Below, one piece after another: positions 13,307-15,084 of a DNA stretch of 15,084 nt. The stretch is from a bacterium (lineage in GTDB: Bacteria; Pseudomonadota; Alphaproteobacteria; Rhizobiales; Xanthobacteraceae). The notes below the pieces were generated by a model. That model had not been told where the DNA came from, ran no database searches, and worked only from the letters and a program-made list of their open reading frames with translations. Where the stretch lies: positions 1 through 15,084 of the forward strand of contig JAQSDT010000718.1 in the NCBI GenBank assembly GCA_029946075.1, written 5' to 3'. The first letter of the stretch is position 1; every line of letters begins with the position of its first letter. The translations under genes were made by a program, and so were the position numbers.

Positions 13307-14456
13307 CCGTGTTTCGTCGTCCTCTAAGTAAGGCATCGGCGAGCTTTCGCCAAGCCTCCAGGGCCGATTCAATGTCTGCCAGAGATGTAGACCAGCCCAG
13401 ACTGAGCCGCACCGCTCCCTGCGCAATATCCTTACCGTAGCCCATGGCTTCCAAAACGTGGGACGGCTGGACTTTTCCGGAGGAGCAGGCGGAACCGGAC
13501 GATACCGCAATACCGCCGAGATCGAAGCCAATCACGGCCGTTTCGGCCCGCATCCCCGGCACCGTGAACAGCGTGGTGTTGGGCAGCCGCGGGGCATCCC
13601 CGGAGAAAACGATCATCCCGGGGGTCTGCTGAAGACCCTGCTCGAGGCGCTGCCGCAGGACCCCCAGCCGTTCCGCGCTGGCGGGGAGTTCGGCCAGGGC
13701 GACCTTTGCCGCGGCGCCGAAGGCCGCGATCCCCGCCACATTCTCGGTACCTGCCCGGCGTCCCTGCTCCTGCCCGCCACCGCGGACAAGCGGCTCCAAT
13801 CCCTGGACACTGCCTGTTAGCACCAAGGCACCGACGCCCTTGGGCCCGCCGATCTTGTGCGCAGAAAGCGTCAGCAGATCGGCCTGCATCACATTGATAT
13901 CAAGCGGTATTTTTCCTAATGCCTGGATCGCATCGACGTGCAGCAACCCGCCCGCCTCATGTACGATCTGAGCTATTTCGGCGACCGCTTGAAGCACCCC
14001 GGTCTCGTTATTGGCGGCCATGACCGACACCAGCGCGGGCGGCCCGTCGGCCAGCAGCCTGCGAAGATGATCGAGATCGACGACCCCGGCGCCGCTGACC
14101 TTGATGGCCCCGACCGCTTCCGCCGCGAAACGTCCTCCTGCCAGCACAGAGGCATGTTCGATGGCCGATAGCAGCAGCCGTGTAACCGGCTGGCCGGTGC
14201 CTCGCCGCAATCCCGGCGTTAGCGCCATCGCGTTTGCTTCGGTGCCGCCGGACGAGAACACGACATCCTGCGGCCGGGCTGCGACCGCGGCGGCTACGGC
14301 GGCTCGGGCATCCTCGACCAGGCGGCGGGCCTGACGACCCTCGGTGTGGACCGAGGACGGGTTGCCGGTCAGGTCCCAGGCAGCCGCCATCGCCTGCCGC
14401 GCCTCGGGGCGAAGCGGCGTGGTGGCGTTCCAGTCGAGATAGACCCTCTCAGGCAT
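13302..14456 (-). CDS. Cysteine desulfurase, class I (IscS/NifS-like)
   Basis: 384 residues, typical for the class. VYLDWNATTPL (5-15) is the N-terminal signature (commonly YLDNNATT), SSGGTEANAMAL (68-79) contacts PLP, IEHAS contains His101, LTLSAHKIGGPKG holds the PLP lysine Lys201, RAGTENVAG (234-242) is conserved, and SSGSACSSG contains the mobile-loop Cys324 that carries the persulfide. It is the second desulfurase of the cluster, besides SufS, and heads it; this position is common in alphaproteobacterial suf operons. The symbol is left blank because iscS, nifS and sufS2 are all used for such genes. The start at 14456 is fixed by the conserved N-terminus, yet no ribosome binding site precedes it, and a TATAAT box sits only six bases upstream, suggesting a leaderless transcript. 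The stop is 89 bp before sufB. Confidence 0.94.
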   Translation of the reverse strand: MPERVYLDWNATTPLRPEARQAMAAAWDLTGNPSSVHTEGRQARRLVEDARAAVAAAVAARPQDVVFSSGGTEANAMALTPGLRRGTGQPVTRLLLSAIEHASVLAGGRFAAEAVGAIKVSGAGVVDLDHLRRLLADGPPALVSVMAANNETGVLQAVAEIAQIVHEAGGLLHVDAIQALGKIPLDINVMQADLLTLSAHKIGGPKGVGALVLTGSVQGLEPLVRGGGQEQGRRAGTENVAGIAAFGAAAKVALAELPASAERLGVLRQRLEQGLQQTPGMIVFSGDAPRLPNTTLFTVPGMRAETAVIGFDLGGIAVSSGSACSSGKVQPSHVLEAMGYGKDIAQGAVRLSLGWSTSLADIESALEAWRKLADALLRGRRNTA

Positions 14457-14722
14457 TTCTGTATTATATTACCTGCAACGATGAAGCGATTTCGCCTCGC
14501 TTGGTGCTCGCCGCCTTATCGCAATTAGAGATCACGCCGTCTGCAGGCAATCCTGAGCTAACGCCTTGAACGGCCTTCCAGATGTTCAATGTGCTTGCTT
14601 TTTGCCCCTCGCCTCATGCTAGAACGCCGCGACCAGTTCACGGGAGCGCCGTTCGCGCATCACCCAACGACGCCTGATCACATCGTTTCCTCCAGATCAC
14701 GTCCGTTGCCTAGGGATCATCA
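14457..14722. other. Divergent intergenic region between the desulfurase and hydrolase genes
   Basis: These 266 bp separate the suf cluster from a divergent alpha/beta hydrolase gene and should carry both promoters. The minus strand has the -10 box at 14463-14468. On the plus strand, TTGCTT (14595-14600) followed after 16-17 bases by a poor -10 (ATGCTAGA) is a weak promoter candidate for the hydrolase. No Rrf2-type regulator gene and no credible small ORF lies here. Confidence 0.5.
14463..14468 (-). promoter_or_regulatory. Perfect TATAAT -10 box of the first desulfurase gene
   Basis: Reading leftward, TATAAT is followed by ACAGAA and then the ATG at 14456. A transcription start seven bases after the box would be the A of the start codon. 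A recognisable -35 is missing at 16-18 bp spacing (best AATCGC/ATCGCT), so activator help is possible. The box is embedded in GTATTATATTAC, a quasi-palindrome that could be bound by a regulator. Confidence 0.45.
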
Positions 14723-15084
14723 ATGCCTGAAGTCATTTTCACCGGCCCCGCAGGCCGCCTCGAAGGCCGTTACCATCCCGCCAAGCAAAAGAACGCGCCG
14801 ATCGCGATGATCCTGCATCCGCATCCGCAGTTTCACGGCACGATGAACCACCAGATCGTCTACCAGTGCTACTACGCATTCGCGCATCGTGGCTTCTCGG
14901 TGCTGCGTTTCAATTTCCGCGGCGTCGGCCGCAGCCAGGGTTCGTTCGACCACGGCACCGGCGAGCTGTCGGACGCCGCATCCGCGCTCGACTGGGCGCA
15001 GACCATCAATCCCGAAGCACGCGCCTGCTGGGTTGCCGGCTTTTCGTTCGGCGCCTGGATCGGCATGCAGCTTCTGATGCGGCG
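14723..15084 (+). CDS. Alpha/beta hydrolase, 3' part outside window
   Basis: 120 codons are visible from the ATG at 14723 to the edge; relatives are about 210-220 residues, so roughly half is missing. AGGGA six bases before the ATG is a good ribosome binding site. ILHPHPQFHGTMNH (30-43) supplies the oxyanion-hole region, LRFNFRGVGRSQGSFDHGTGE (61-81) is the typical strand and loop of COG2945-like hydrolases, and GFSFG (106-110) is the nucleophile elbow with Ser108. The Asp and His of the triad would lie beyond the edge. It is a soluble cytoplasmic serine hydrolase of unknown substrate, divergently oriented from the suf cluster. A functional link to iron-sulfur assembly is not shown. Confidence 0.9.
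   Translation, partial: MPEVIFTGPAGRLEGRYHPAKQKNAPIAMILHPHPQFHGTMNHQIVYQCYYAFAHRGFSVLRFNFRGVGRSQGSFDHGTGELSDAASALDWAQTINPEARACWVAGFSFGAWIGMQLLMR

Noticed and set aside
1..15084. CRISPR array, phage or IS element, toxin-antitoxin pair, rRNA or tRNA
   Set aside because: No regularly spaced direct repeats, transposase or integrase motifs, paired small toxin-antitoxin genes or RNA gene signatures were seen on either strand.

Overview
The window looks like the chromosome of an alphaproteobacterium of the Bradyrhizobium/Rhodopseudomonas group (Nitrobacteraceae). I infer this from the high G+C, the typical rhizobial order of the SUF iron-sulfur cluster genes, and two intergenic palindromic repeats of kinds I remember from Bradyrhizobium. 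No species can be named from the sequence alone. There are fourteen protein genes, two of them cut by the window edges, and no rRNA, tRNA, IS element or CRISPR array that I can see.

Left part (1-3527): an FAD-dependent aromatic-ring-hydroxylase-type monooxygenase cut by the left edge, a 33-bp-arm inverted repeat, an exported caspase-like (peptidase C14) protein on the minus strand, and a divergent short AraC-type regulator. Middle (3528-6996): a RhlE-type DEAD-box RNA helicase with its own promoter and a leader of about 150 nt, then a cytoplasmic diguanylate cyclase with a GTG start. Tail to tail with the cyclase is a small TfoX-N protein with a histone-H1-like basic tail.

Right part (7142-14456): a complete SUF cluster, all on the minus strand. 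In transcription order it is cysteine desulfurase (IscS/NifS-like), sufB, an unrecognised 141-aa gene, sufC, sufD, sufS, sufT (DUF59/MIP18) and sufA-like. The desulfurases mobilise sulfur from cysteine, SufBCD is the ATP-driven scaffold on which the cluster is built, and the SufA-like and SufT proteins act in carrying or maturing clusters. Several genes overlap by 1-4 bp, which points to translational coupling. Neither an Rrf2-type regulator nor SufE/SufU is visible in the window. A degenerate Irr-type iron control element lies just upstream of sufB. A divergent alpha/beta hydrolase gene runs off the right edge.

The most unusual observation is the 141-aa gene set between sufB and sufC. It overlaps sufB by 4 bp (ATGA) and sufC by 1 bp (TGATG), has a strong ribosome binding site inside sufB, is somewhat poorer in G+C than samples of its neighbours, is rich in tryptophan, and matches no SUF component I know. 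Second is the first desulfurase gene, where a perfect TATAAT box six bases before the ATG suggests a leaderless mRNA.
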